64,000 bases of DNA, from assembly GCA_029239875.1 (NCBI GenBank), contig JARBUD010000005.1, forward strand, positions 99,507-163,506. Direction: 5' to 3'. Positions 25,388 through 35,863 of the stretch are shown in pieces; position 1 is the stretch's first letter, and the number at the start of each line of letters is the position of its first letter. The stretch comes from Xanthobacteraceae bacterium. Its GTDB lineage: Bacteria; Pseudomonadota; Alphaproteobacteria; Rhizobiales; Xanthobacteraceae. Position numbers and translations under genes: made by a program. Below the pieces are notes generated by a model. That model was not told the DNA's origin, ran no database searches, and saw only the letters and a program-made list of their open reading frames with translations.

Positions 25388-26435
25388 CCATCACCTCCGG
25401 GAAATACGCCCCGTCGAACGCCACTTCCGCCGCGCGGCGCGCCAGCGCCGGGGCCGCGAGGAAACCGTGGCGGTAGAGCCCGTTCACATAGATCGTGTTG
25501 CCGCGCTTGCGCAGCCGCGGCAGGTTGTCGGGGAAGGCCGGGCGCACATCGGCGCCGATCTCCACGATCTCCGCCTCGCCGAAGGCGGGATGCAGCGCAT
25601 AGGTGGCCGAGAGCAGCTCCAGCATGGAGCGGCCCGTCACCCGGCCGCGCTCGTCATTCTCGATCGAGGTGGCGCCGATCATGAAATGCCCGTCGCCGCG
25701 CGGCACGATGTAGACCGGGATGCGCGGGTGCAGCATGCGCACGGCGCGCTTGAGGGAGATCTCGGTGGAATAGAGCACCAGCATCTCGCCCTTCACGCCG
25801 CGCAGGTCGGCGAGCTGGTCGCGGGCGGCGAGCCCGCGGCAGTCGACCGTCAGATCGATCTCGTCCTCAGCCCCTTGCTCGCTCTCGAAGCCGTCCGCCT
25901 CGTAGCGGATCTTCACCTGATGCTCGTCAACCAGCTTGGCGGTCAGCGCGGCGAGCGCCTTGCGCGGCTCCAGATGCGCCTCGGTGGGGAAGAACAGCCC
26001 CTGCTCGAAGCGCCCGTCGAGGTCCGGCTCCAGCGCCGCGATGCCGGCGCCGTCGAGCCACTCATAGCCTTCCGTCCGGCGCGAGAAGCGCTTCAGCTCC
26101 GGCAGGTCGCGGGCCGGCGCCAGCACCAGCGAGCCTTCGCGCGGCACGTCGGGCACCGCCTCGCGCCAGTAGTCGAGGGATTCGAAGCCCAATTCGGCGA
26201 TGATCGGCTCGGCGCTCTCGCGCTCGCACCAGGGCGCCAGCATGCCGCCGGCGAACCAGGAGCAGCCCTGCCCCGTCCCGGCCTTGCGCTCGACGATGGT
26301 CACCTGCGCGCCCCTCTTGGCGAAGGCATGGGCGCAGGTCAGCCCGGCGACGCCGGCGCCGACGATCTTCACGCGCATGGCGTTGGCGCCGCGGGCGGCG
26401 CATTCGGTCGATTCGGTGTGCGGGGACGTCATCAT
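25365..26435 (-). CDS. thiO: Glycine oxidase ThiO
   Basis: ThiO is an FAD enzyme that oxidises glycine to dehydroglycine for ThiG. The roughly 356-residue protein has the dinucleotide fold VKIVGAGVAGLTCAHAFAKRG, the GCSWFAGGMLAP motif of the family, the internal DCRGLAARDQL, and the C-terminal GNTIYVNGLYRHGFLAAPALA. The start is taken at the ATGATG directly behind GGAGGGAGGA, which is the 3' edge of the TPP riboswitch. A later ATG (26378) at MRVKIVGAG is closer to the fold but lacks such a site. Confidence 0.92.
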   Translation of the reverse strand: MMTSPHTESTECAARGANAMRVKIVGAGVAGLTCAHAFAKRGAQVTIVERKAGTGQGCSWFAGGMLAPWCERESAEPIIAELGFESLDYWREAVPDVPREGSLVLAPARDLPELKRFSRRTEGYEWLDGAGIAALEPDLDGRFEQGLFFPTEAHLEPRKALAALTAKLVDEHQVKIRYEADGFESEQGAEDEIDLTVDCRGLAARDQLADLRGVKGEMLVLYSTEISLKRAVRMLHPRIPVYIVPRGDGHFMIGATSIENDERGRVTGRSMLELLSATYALHPAFGEAEIVEIGADVRPAFPDNLPRLRKRGNTIYVNGLYRHGFLAAPALARRAAEVAFDGAYFPEVMDEDHRQW

Positions 26436-26436
26436 T

Positions 26437-26533
26437 CCTCCCTCCGCCAGTCTCAACTGGATCAGGTTCGAAGGGTCGCCATGCCGCTTGCGCGCCGATG
26501 GCCTCTCAGCCTCCTGTCGAGGCTCCCCCGGAT
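26437..26533 (-). ncRNA. TPP riboswitch (THI element)
   Basis: Read on the minus strand, the element contains GGGGAGCC, GGCTGAGAGG and the near-invariant ACCCTTCGAACCTGATC. It ends in GTTGAGACTGGCGGAGGGA, the classical thiamine pyrophosphate aptamer. The 3' strand contains the thiO Shine-Dalgarno, so ligand binding probably blocks translation initiation of thiO-thiS-thiG-thiE. Confidence 0.97.
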
Positions 26534-26634
26534 GCGTATTGATATAGTCACGAAGCCGGGGAATGTCACGCTGGCGTCGACAATATTCCGGGTCCGGACT
26601 TTGCCGGATGGAGGCGGATGCTGACCACAATACG

Positions 26635-26742
26635 CCCTCATCCTGAGGTGCTCGCGCAGCGAGCCTCGAAGGATGGTGGGATAGGCGCACCCGGATGAGC
26701 ATCCTTCGAGGCTCGCCTTCGGCTCGCACCTCAGGATGAGGG
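26635..26742. repeat. Palindromic intergenic repeat, family B, full copy 2
   Basis: CCCTCATCCTGAGGTGC and GCACCTCAGGATGAGGG form the outer arms. CTCGCGCAGCGAG and CTCGCCTTCGGCTCG hairpins and CCTCGAAGGATG/CATCCTTCGAGG inner arms lie between them. Confidence 0.9.
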
Positions 26743-26783
26743 GCATCGAGAGGAAGCGCCCGACGTCTGTCGCCCGCCTGCGC

Positions 26784-29087
<2,304 letters not shown>

Positions 29088-29199
29088 GGCACGACCAGGA
29101 GCCTTCTTCCCGCGGACGCCCCGTCCGCACACACCAGACACATAGACGCGCAGTACCGGATGCGCCGCCCCACGCGGCGCGCCTCGGCGAACAAGGCGT

Positions 29200-29283
29200 T
29201 CAACTCAGATAGCCGAACAGCCAGAGCGCGATGATGATCGGCAGCGGAATGCCGATCAGCCACAGGATACCGCCTTTGAGCAT
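29200..29283 (-). CDS. 27-residue single-span membrane protein
   Basis: The reading frame is MLKGGILWLIGIPLPIIIAL followed by WLFGYLS, a single hydrophobic helix with a double-proline-containing core. GAGAGGAGG lies 6 bp before the ATG, a near-ideal ribosome site, which argues for real translation. Very small proteins of this look are found in other Proteobacteria (from memory, not searched). A GGAAC-N17-TGTT promoter-like sequence lies 28 bp upstream, suggesting stress induction. Function unknown. Confidence 0.75.
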   Translation of the reverse strand: MLKGGILWLIGIPLPIIIALWLFGYLS

Positions 29284-29308
29284 ATGTGCCTCCTCTCGCC
29301 TACGCCTA

Positions 29309-29336
29309 GGAACACGTAAGAAGGGTTTCCGGTTCC
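29309..29336. promoter_or_regulatory. Two-way EcfG-type promoter between the tiny membrane gene and PAP2
   Basis: On the minus strand GGAAC (29336-29332) and TGTT (29314-29311) are 17 bp apart. On the plus strand GGAAC (29309-29313) and GGTT (29331-29334) are also 17 bp apart. The boxes of the two strands interlock. The -10 triplet GTT is kept in both, with the preceding C replaced. Confidence 0.5.
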
Positions 29337-29405
29337 CTGTGGGAAGATGCCGTCGCTCGTGATCCGTATTGCCGACCTCTTGCCGACCTCCCGCGCAACC
29401 TGCAC

Positions 29406-30203
29406 ATGGAATGTCCGATGCCGGATTTCGCCCGTTTCACCTCCCTGGCACCCCCGCTGCGGCGCCTGTCGCAGCTGCGGCCCCGTGACCTGACACGCTG
29501 GGCGCTGTCGGAGCTGAGCGTGCTCGTCGCGCTCACCGGGGCCGCCCTCGGCCTGTGGATCTTCGCCTCCATCGCCGACGAGGTGGTGGAGGGCGAGACG
29601 CACGGCTTCGACGAGGCGGTGCTGCTGGCCTTCCGCGCGCCGGGCGATCCGGCCGACCCGCTCGGACCGCGCTGGCTCGAGATCATGATGATGGACATCA
29701 CCGCGCTGGGCAGCACCACCGTGCTGGCGCTGATCACGCTGATGGTGACCGGCCTCCTGGTGGTGGACCGCAAGCGGTCGGCGGCGCTGTTCGTGCTGGC
29801 GGCGACGGCGAGCGGCGGGGCGTTGAGCTACCTGCTCAAGCTCGGCTTCGAGCGCCCGCGCCCCGACCTCGTCGCCCACATGGTCGACGTGTCGACGCTG
29901 AGCTTCCCCAGCGGCCACGCCATGGGCGCCGCCGTCACCTATCTGACGCTCGGCGCGCTGATCGTGCGCACCGAGGCGAAGCGGCGGATTAAAGCCTATG
30001 TGATCGGCGTCGCCGTCACCCTCACGCTGATCATCGGCCTCAGCCGCATCTATCTGGGCGTCCACTGGCCGACCGACGTCCTCGCCGGCTGGTGCGCAGG
30101 CGGCGCCTGGGCGCTGCTGTGCTGGACCGTCGCCCTCATCCTGCAACGGCGCGGCAAGATCGAGCCCGAGGGCACGACGGGGGAACCGCCGCCTGCGGGA
30201 TGA
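29406..30203 (+). CDS. PAP2-family membrane phosphatase
   Basis: This 265-residue protein has five to six membrane helices and the three PAP2 motifs: KLGFERPRP, PSGHAM and SRIYLGVHWPTDVLAG. The histidines in the last two are catalytic in the family. Substrates may be undecaprenyl pyrophosphate, phosphatidate or PGP. A charged loop (DEVVEGETHGFDEAVL) follows helix 1. The start could also be at the second Met (29418). Confidence 0.9.
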   Translation: MECPMPDFARFTSLAPPLRRLSQLRPRDLTRWALSELSVLVALTGAALGLWIFASIADEVVEGETHGFDEAVLLAFRAPGDPADPLGPRWLEIMMMDITALGSTTVLALITLMVTGLLVVDRKRSAALFVLAATASGGALSYLLKLGFERPRPDLVAHMVDVSTLSFPSGHAMGAAVTYLTLGALIVRTEAKRRIKAYVIGVAVTLTLIIGLSRIYLGVHWPTDVLAGWCAGGAWALLCWTVALILQRRGKIEPEGTTGEPPPAG

Positions 30204-30296
30204 TCCGTATGGAAGCGCCATGGCGTTCGTCCCACAGTCGGCTATCATCATGCCGGAGGGGGCCGGCAGAGCCACCCGTCACAGCAGGAGAAACGC

Positions 30297-30503
30297 ATGG
30301 GCAACACCGCGGAGGGGAACCTGATCCCCGAGATGGGCGTGATCGAGACCACCGAGTCCGACAACGTCCTGCGCTGGGACGGCACCAACCTCTATGTCGA
30401 GCAGGACGTCTTCCATAACGGCCAGCTCGTCCACCGCCGCTACAAGCGCCGCGTGACCAAGCAGGTGGCGCAGCAGCTCGCCCTCATGCTGGCGCAGCAC
30501 TAG
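30297..30503 (+). CDS. Small conserved-looking hypothetical protein
   Basis: This 68-residue soluble protein begins MGNTAEGNLIPEMGVIETTE and has a basic C-terminal helix (HRRYKRRVTKQVAQQLALML). AGGAGAAACGC precedes the ATG, a good ribosome site. Family not recognised. It is convergent with the hydrolase gene 6 bp downstream. Confidence 0.65.
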   Translation: MGNTAEGNLIPEMGVIETTESDNVLRWDGTNLYVEQDVFHNGQLVHRRYKRRVTKQVAQQLALMLAQH

Positions 30504-30509
30504 CTCGCG

Positions 30510-31082
30510 TCAGATCCGCGCCAGCAGCCCGCCGAGCAGCAGCAGCCCCGCCGGCCACAGACCGAGCCGGGCGGCACTGCCGATATGGCCGAGCTCGCCG
30601 ACATCGGCGAGGTCGGCACCCCAGGCGTCGGCGAAGGCGCGGGCCTGATCGGGCTTCACCCGCGGATCGTCGCGCGAGGCGACGACCAGCGCCGGATAGG
30701 GCAGCGGCCCCAGCGGCATGGGTGAGAAATTGCGCACCACGTCGAAGGACGGATCGGGATCGTCGACATTGGTCGGCGCCACGAGGAAGGCGGCGGCGAC
30801 CTTGGCTTTCGCCAGCTCGGGCTGCGCCGCGGTCCAGCGGATCACCGTCGCCACCCCGACCGAATGGGCGACCAGCACCACCCGGCGCGGCGCCGCGCGC
30901 ACCGCCTGATCGAGCCGCCCGGTCCACGCGCCGACCTCCGGCCGGCTCCAGTCCTGCTGGATCAGCCGCGTGGAATTGGCGAAGGCACCCAGCCAGTGCG
31001 ACTGCCAGTGCTCGGCCGGTGCGTTCTCGCGGCCGGGCACGACGAGGAAATCGAAGGACGCGAAATCAACAGGCATGGGCAT
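30510..31082 (-). CDS. RBBP9/YdeN-type serine hydrolase
   Basis: This 190-residue alpha/beta hydrolase has a compact fold typical of RBBP9: DFLVVPGRENAPAEHWQSHW at the start, the nucleophile serine in VLVAHSVGVATVIRW, LVVASRDDPRVKPDQA with the acid region and GELGHIGSAARLG with the histidine. A hydrophobic tail (LWPAGLLLLGGLLARI) at the C-terminus is unusual and may contact the membrane. It probably forms a unit with the MAPEG gene 8 bp upstream. Confidence 0.82.
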   Translation of the reverse strand: MPMPVDFASFDFLVVPGRENAPAEHWQSHWLGAFANSTRLIQQDWSRPEVGAWTGRLDQAVRAAPRRVVLVAHSVGVATVIRWTAAQPELAKAKVAAAFLVAPTNVDDPDPSFDVVRNFSPMPLGPLPYPALVVASRDDPRVKPDQARAFADAWGADLADVGELGHIGSAARLGLWPAGLLLLGGLLARI

Positions 31083-31090
31083 TCCCCGAA

Positions 31091-31489
31091 TCAGGCTGGA
31101 CGCAGCACGGCGAACAGGATCATGAGCACGCCGGCGAAGGAGACCGTCCACACCATCGAGCGCAGATAAGGGATGCCGAAGGCGTAGAGCGGCAGGTAGA
31201 CGATGCGTGCGCCGAGATAGAGCCAGGCACCCCACAGGGTGAGCTCGCCGTCGCGCCCCGCGACATGCGCGACCAGCACGGCCGCGGCGAAAATCGGCAG
31301 CGTCTCGAACAGGTTGGCCTGCGCCCGCCGCAGCCGGCCGGTGACCACGCCGACCGGCGGGCCGGGCTCGTCGCGCGGGCTGGCATTGTAGGCGATGCCG
31401 GTCTCTCCGTTGCGCAGCAGCGCGGGCAGCAACACCTGAACCAGTGCAAGCACCAGCGTCCAGGCGAGCAGCATGAGTTGCAGTGTCAT
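31091..31489 (-). CDS. MAPEG family membrane protein
   Basis: The 132-residue protein has four hydrophobic helices and the MAPEG-type central segment RRAQANLFETLPIFAAAVLV, then GAWLYLGARIVYLPLYAFGIP. Eukaryotic members are glutathione-dependent; bacterial ones are mostly uncharacterised. The start MTLQLMLLAW is chosen because the frame upstream lacks a membrane pattern. Confidence 0.85.
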   Translation of the reverse strand: MTLQLMLLAWTLVLALVQVLLPALLRNGETGIAYNASPRDEPGPPVGVVTGRLRRAQANLFETLPIFAAAVLVAHVAGRDGELTLWGAWLYLGARIVYLPLYAFGIPYLRSMVWTVSFAGVLMILFAVLRPA

Positions 31490-31561
31490 CTTGGAATCGG
31501 CCGTAGGGGAAAACAGCGAAAACCATCGCATTTCGCGCGAGGCACGCTACATTTAACCATC

Positions 31562-32110
31562 ATGGCAAAACAGACACAGAAAAAAAGGCCGCCAACGGAT
31601 GGGCGTCCGCTGGAGCAGATAGCCGCCCTGCCCTTTCGTATCGCCGAAAACGGTGGGATCGAAGTCCTGGTGATGACGTCGCGCGAGACGCAGCGGGTCG
31701 TCATCCCAAAGGGCTGGCCGATGAAGAACCGCAAGAGCTGGACCTCGGCAAAGATCGAGGCGCGCCAGGAGGCGGGCGTGATCGGCGATATCAGCCGCAA
31801 GCCCATCGGCTACTATCGCTACTGGAAACGGCTGGAAGGCTATTTCGCGCTGGTGAAGGTCGCGGTCTATCCGCTCGCCTTCCGCCGGCAGCTCGCTGAC
31901 TGGCGCGAACGCCATGAGCGCTCGCAGGTCTGGCTTGCGGCCGAGGACGCCGCGCTGCTGGTCGACGAGCCGGAGCTCGGCGCAATAATGCTCGAATTCG
32001 GCCAGTCGCGGGAGGCACGGCGCCTCACCCGCCCGTCCGGTCCGGCAGCGGACGACGACGAGAACCGACGCCGACGCGCCGAGCGCGGGGCGGCGTCGGC
32101 GAGCGTCTGA
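31562..32110 (+). CDS. Nudix-fold hydrolase with degenerate Nudix box
   Basis: This 182-residue protein looks like the small Nudix proteins of the diphosphoinositol-polyphosphate type: QIAALPFRIAENGGIEVLVMTSRETQRVVIPKGWPM, then WTSAKIEARQEAGVIG where the Nudix box should be. Against G-x5-E-x7-REUxEExGU the first Glu is missing, R is Ile, and one of the metal-binding Glu residues is Gln. The C-terminus is Arg/Asp rich and probably disordered. Catalytic activity is therefore doubtful. Confidence 0.78.
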   Translation: MAKQTQKKRPPTDGRPLEQIAALPFRIAENGGIEVLVMTSRETQRVVIPKGWPMKNRKSWTSAKIEARQEAGVIGDISRKPIGYYRYWKRLEGYFALVKVAVYPLAFRRQLADWRERHERSQVWLAAEDAALLVDEPELGAIMLEFGQSREARRLTRPSGPAADDDENRRRRAERGAASASV

Positions 32111-32121
32111 CCCACAAGCGA

Positions 32122-32153
32122 CTGAGCCGCGCGCTTGGCAGCGTGCGGCTCAG
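32122..32153. terminator. Bidirectional hairpin between Nudix and DUF1236 genes
   Basis: Perfect 9-bp arms CTGAGCCGC and GCGGCTCAG, extended by CGC/GCG inside, lie between the convergent stops. There is no clear U-run on either side. Confidence 0.5.
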
Positions 32154-32176
32154 CGCTGATCTTCCGTGGCAGATCG

Positions 32177-32584
32177 TCAGTTGATGATCTGCACCACGCG
32201 GTGGGTCGACGGGTCGACCAGCACGGTGCGGTCGTTCACCACGGTGTAGCGGTACTGCGTGGTGCCGTACTCGGCCGGGACCTCGTAGTAGCGCACGCCG
32301 CTGGTGGGCAGCTCGGTGCCGACCACGACCTCCTGCTGGTAGGTGTAGGACGGCACGCGCTCCTGCACGACGTACTGGCGGAAGCGCGCCCGATGGTCGT
32401 CGGAGATGCCGCCGATCACCGCGCCGGCCACGCCGCCGACCACGGCCCCGACCGGGCCGCCGACAATCGCGCCGCCGACGGCGCCGGTGGTCGCGCCGGC
32501 CGCCGTGCCGGCGCCATCCTGAGCATTCGCTACCACAGGAGCAGCAACGAGCAGCGAAGCTGCAATAATCGCATGACGTATCAT
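32177..32584 (-). CDS. Secreted DUF1236 protein with glycine-zipper, paralogue 1
   Basis: This 135-residue protein has a signal peptide (MIRHAIIAASLLVAAPVVA, then NAQDG). A glycine-rich zipper (GAVGGAIVGGPVGAVVGGVAG) of the kind that inserts into or associates with the outer membrane follows. The DUF1236 module comes last: YTYQQEVVVGTELPTSGVRYYEV to YTVVNDRTVLVDPSTHRVVQII. An exact GGAAC-N16-CGTT promoter lies 43-67 bp upstream, predicting general-stress induction. Paralogues are at 40002 and 41205. Confidence 0.88.
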   Translation of the reverse strand: MIRHAIIAASLLVAAPVVANAQDGAGTAAGATTGAVGGAIVGGPVGAVVGGVAGAVIGGISDDHRARFRQYVVQERVPSYTYQQEVVVGTELPTSGVRYYEVPAEYGTTQYRYTVVNDRTVLVDPSTHRVVQIIN

Positions 32585-32626
32585 GGTAATCTCCTGGTGC
32601 CCCGCACCCGTTGTTCGCTGCGATAC

Positions 32627-32651
32627 AACGGATTTCGCGAGAAACAGTTCC
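32627..32651 (-). promoter_or_regulatory. EcfG-type promoter of DUF1236 paralogue 1
   Basis: GGAAC, a 16-bp spacer and CGTT match the consensus for EcfG/RpoE2 general-stress sigma factors exactly. It lies 43 bp upstream of the ATG. Confidence 0.75.
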
Positions 32652-32695
32652 ATCAATAGGAACGATCTGCTCGCACAAACCAGAGAGAGCGACGT

Positions 32696-33949
32696 CTACC
32701 TTGCGGTATCCGACACGGATACGTCGGGCGAGAACAGGCGTCCTCTTTCGGCGAACAGCACGAACGCCACCGCGGCGAGCGAGAGCATGACGAAGCCCAT
32801 GGTCAGCGGCAGCGTCGTGCCGTCGAAATGCTGGCCGAGGGCGAAGCCGAGTAGCGCCCCGCCGGCGGTGGAGACGAAGCCGAGCACCGACGACGCCGTT
32901 CCCGCGATATGCCCCACCGGCTCCATGGCCATCGAGTTGAAGTTCGACACCATGAGGCCGAAGAAGAACATCATCGCTCCCTGCAACGCGGAGAACGTCC
33001 AAATGTTCTCGGCGTCGGCGAGGACGACGGCGGCGTGCACCAGCGTGACCGCGCAATAGCCGAACAGCGCCGCATGCGAGACTCGGCGCATGCCGAGCTT
33101 CTCGACCACGCGGGCGTTGAGCAGCGAGGAGGCGGCCATGAACACGGCGATCATCGCGAAGATCAGCGTGAACAGTTCCTCCGCGTCGAAGGCGTCGGCG
33201 AAGACCTGCTGGGCGGAGTTGATGAAGCCGAACAGCCCGCCCATCACCATGGTCATGGCCAGCACATAGCCGACCGTCACCCTGCTGTGGACGATCAGGT
33301 CGAAGGCATGGGTGACGGCTCCGAGCGAGATCGGCGAGCGATCCTCCGGGTGCAGGGTCTCCGGCAGCCGCGTCAGCGTCCACACGAACAGGATGCCGCC
33401 CAGCAGGCAGAGCATGAGGAAGATCGCCCGCCACGGCGCCACCAGCATGATCGCCTGGCCGATGGAGGGGGCGAGGATCGGCACCGACAGGAACACCAGG
33501 AAGGCGAGCGACATCACCCGCGCCATGTGCGAGCCGGAATAGCAGTCGCGCACGATGGTGATGGCGAGGATGCGCGTCGCCGCCGAGCCGACGCCCTGCA
33601 GCGCCCGCGCCGCCAGCATCACCTCCAGCGAACCGGCGAACAGCGCGCCGATGGAGGCGACGGTGTAGAGGGCGAGGCCGAACAGCAGCACCTTGCGGCG
33701 GCCGAAGCGGTCGGCCAGCGTGCCGTAGACGAGCTGGGCGCCGCCGAAACCGAGCAGATAGGCGGTGATCACCAGCTGGGTGTGGTTGGCGGTATCGATC
33801 TGGAGCGACTCGCCGATCTCCGGCAGCGCCGGCAGCATGGAATCGATGGCGATGGCGTTGGTCGCCATCAGCCCGGCGATGAAGGCCACGAACTCGCGAA
33901 AACCCATGCCGGGATGGGGGTTCTCCGGCGCGGGGGCGGACCTTTTCAT
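32696..33949 (-). CDS. Bcr/CflA-type MFS multidrug efflux transporter
   Basis: This 417-residue, 12-helix protein has the DHA1 pattern: MATNAIAIDSMLPALPEIG in helix 1 (motif D1-like), LVYGTLADRFGRRKVLLFG (motif A), and RALQGVGSAATRILAITIVRD (motif B, as in Bcr/CflA). The start MKRSAPAPEN leaves a short cytoplasmic N-terminus. It faces a cluster of repeats upstream and stands alone. Confidence 0.9.
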   Translation of the reverse strand: MKRSAPAPENPHPGMGFREFVAFIAGLMATNAIAIDSMLPALPEIGESLQIDTANHTQLVITAYLLGFGGAQLVYGTLADRFGRRKVLLFGLALYTVASIGALFAGSLEVMLAARALQGVGSAATRILAITIVRDCYSGSHMARVMSLAFLVFLSVPILAPSIGQAIMLVAPWRAIFLMLCLLGGILFVWTLTRLPETLHPEDRSPISLGAVTHAFDLIVHSRVTVGYVLAMTMVMGGLFGFINSAQQVFADAFDAEELFTLIFAMIAVFMAASSLLNARVVEKLGMRRVSHAALFGYCAVTLVHAAVVLADAENIWTFSALQGAMMFFFGLMVSNFNSMAMEPVGHIAGTASSVLGFVSTAGGALLGFALGQHFDGTTLPLTMGFVMLSLAAVAFVLFAERGRLFSPDVSVSDTAR

Positions 33950-34110
33950 CGTCAATCCGGGGCTGGCAGAGCGGGCGGGGTTCGCCTTATGGCGCAAAAG
34001 CGCCCGCCGCCCTATTGGCTGGAAGCCACAACCGGGCGCAATCGTCGCAAAAAGCCTCACAAAATCGCGATGGCGAAGCTGGAGGCGGTCGCCGGCGCCG
34101 GACCAATGAA

Positions 34111-34150
34111 ACGTCGTCCCGGACGGCTGCAGGCCGATCCGGAATCGTGC
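34111..34150. repeat. Half copy of repeat family A, inverted
   Basis: GTCGTCCCGGACGGCTGCAG and GCCGATCCGGAATC correspond to the complementary strand of the right half of family A elements. The left half is missing. Confidence 0.6.
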
Positions 34151-34180
34151 CCGACTGGGAGCGACTGTTCCGCTTTTGGA

Positions 34181-34276
34181 TCGTCATCCCCGGGCTTGGC
34201 CCGGGGATCCACGACTTGGATCTGGTGTGCAGGCATCCCGGAAGTCGTGGATGGCCGGGCCAAGCCCGGCCATGAC
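34181..34276. repeat. Palindromic intergenic repeat, family C, copy 6
   Basis: CGTCATCCCCGGGCTTGGCC faces GGCCAAGCCCGGCCATGAC around ATCCACGACTT/AAGTCGTGGAT arms. It is one of the best-preserved copies. Confidence 0.9.
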
Positions 34277-34310
34277 AGTGCTCCGGCAGAGCCCGCGCGC
34301 CCGGGACGAG

Positions 34311-34351
34311 CCTCCTTCGAGGCCCGGCTTCCGCCGGGCACCTCAGGATGA
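34311..34351. repeat. Half copy of repeat family B
   Basis: CTCCTTCGAGGCCCGGC, a GCCGGGC partner and GCACCTCAGGATGA match the right half of the elements at 9838 and 26635. Confidence 0.65.
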
Positions 34352-34385
34352 CGTGGCTCCTATGGCACCGGAATAAGAGCAGTCC

Positions 34386-35798
34386 TCAGAACTGCGGCGG
34401 GCCCATGTCGAGGCTCGGCGGCTCCATCTGCGGGATGTTGAGCTCGATGGTCGAGGGATCGACCGTCGACCCGGCGCTGATCCAGTAGGTCACCGCCTCC
34501 GGCCACATGATGACCACCACGACGAGGATCAGCTGCATCGCCAGCCACGGGATCGCGCCCCAGTAGATCTGCGAGGTGCGGATCGACTTCGGGGCGATGC
34601 CGCGCAGATAGAACAGCGCGAAGCCGAAGGGCGGGTGCATGAAGGCGGTCTGCATGTTCACGCAGAGCAGCACGCCGAACCAGATCAGGTTGATGTCGAG
34701 CTTGATCGCCACCGGCACCAGCAGCGGCACGATGATGAACGCGATCTCGAAGAAGTCGAGGAAGAAGGCGATGAAGAAGACGAAGATGTTGACGAACAGC
34801 AGGAAGCCGATCCGTCCGCCCGGCAGCTGCGCCAGCAGGTGCTCGATCCACAGCGCCCCATCCATGCCCTGGAACACCAGGCTGAACACGGTGGCGCCGA
34901 TGAGGATGAACACCACCATGGCGGTGAGCCGCATGGTCGAGGCCATCGCCTGACGCACGAGGTCCCAGGTCAGGCGGCGATGCAGCGCGGCGAGCACCAT
35001 GGCGCCGACCGCGCCCATGGCGCCGGCCTCGGTCGGGGTGGCCAGGCCCATGGCCAGCGTGCCCAGTACCAGCATGATCAGCACGATGGAGGGGATCATG
35101 CCCCACAGCACCTTGCGGATCAGCGGCCAGCCGCCCTCCCCGATCGCCTCCGGCGGCAGCGGGGGCATGTGGTGCGGCTTGATCAGCGAGAGCACGAACA
35201 CATAGCCGATGAAGATCGCCACCTGCAGCAGCGACGGGCCGATGGCGCCCAGATACATGTCACCCACCGGCTTGCCGAGCTGCTCAGCGAGGATGATCAG
35301 CACCAGCGAGGGCGGGATCAGCTGGGTGATGGTGCCGGATGCGGCGATGACGCCGGTGGCGAGCTTCTGGTCGTAGCCGTAGCGCATCATGACGGGCAGC
35401 GAGATCACGCCCATGGCGATCACCGAGGCCGCCACAGTGCCGGTGATGGCGCCCAGGATGGCACCGACCACGATCACCGCATAGGCGAGACCGCCCGGCA
35501 CGCGCCCGAACAGCTTGCCGGTGCCCTCCAAGAGGTCCTCGGCGAGGCCGCAGCGCTCGAGGATCGCGCCCATGAAGGTGAAGAAGGGGATCGCCAGCAA
35601 GAGGTCGTTGGAGATGATGCCGTAGAAGCGCAGCGGCAGCGCCTGCAGGAAGCTCGGGTGGAAATGGTCGGTGATGATGCCGATCGTCCCGAAGAACAGG
35701 CCCACCGCGACCAGCGAGAAGGCGACCGGGAAGCCGATGATCATGAAGCAGATCATGCCGGCGAACATCAGCGGGGGCATCACGCCATAGGAGAACAT
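34386..35798 (-). CDS. dctM: TRAP transporter large permease (DctM type)
   Basis: This 470-residue protein has about 12-13 membrane helices and DctM landmarks: FMIIGFPVAFSLVAVGLFFG, FFTFMGAILERCGLAEDLL, GAITGTVAASVIAMG, GVIAASGTITQLIPPS and ATPTEAGAMGAVGAM. It carries the solute together with DctQ using a sodium gradient. The DctQ gene lies 65 bp upstream. No binding protein (DctP) is encoded next to this pair. The MFSYGVMPPL start is the first ATG of a frame that is open further upstream. Confidence 0.9.
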   Translation of the reverse strand: MFSYGVMPPLMFAGMICFMIIGFPVAFSLVAVGLFFGTIGIITDHFHPSFLQALPLRFYGIISNDLLLAIPFFTFMGAILERCGLAEDLLEGTGKLFGRVPGGLAYAVIVVGAILGAITGTVAASVIAMGVISLPVMMRYGYDQKLATGVIAASGTITQLIPPSLVLIILAEQLGKPVGDMYLGAIGPSLLQVAIFIGYVFVLSLIKPHHMPPLPPEAIGEGGWPLIRKVLWGMIPSIVLIMLVLGTLAMGLATPTEAGAMGAVGAMVLAALHRRLTWDLVRQAMASTMRLTAMVVFILIGATVFSLVFQGMDGALWIEHLLAQLPGGRIGFLLFVNIFVFFIAFFLDFFEIAFIIVPLLVPVAIKLDINLIWFGVLLCVNMQTAFMHPPFGFALFYLRGIAPKSIRTSQIYWGAIPWLAMQLILVVVVIMWPEAVTYWISAGSTVDPSTIELNIPQMEPPSLDMGPPQF

Positions 35799-35863
35799 GA
35801 AGGGCTCGCGGCTGGTGAGATCGGAGATCGGGCGGGGCGGATCGAAGCGGCGCGGGGACGCCG

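Larger units (their letters stand above)
33950..34385. other. Gene-free region filled by three repeat families in series
   Basis: Besides a leader for the efflux gene, the region contains a half family A element, a full family C element and a half family B element one after another. No gene is supported. Confidence 0.7.
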
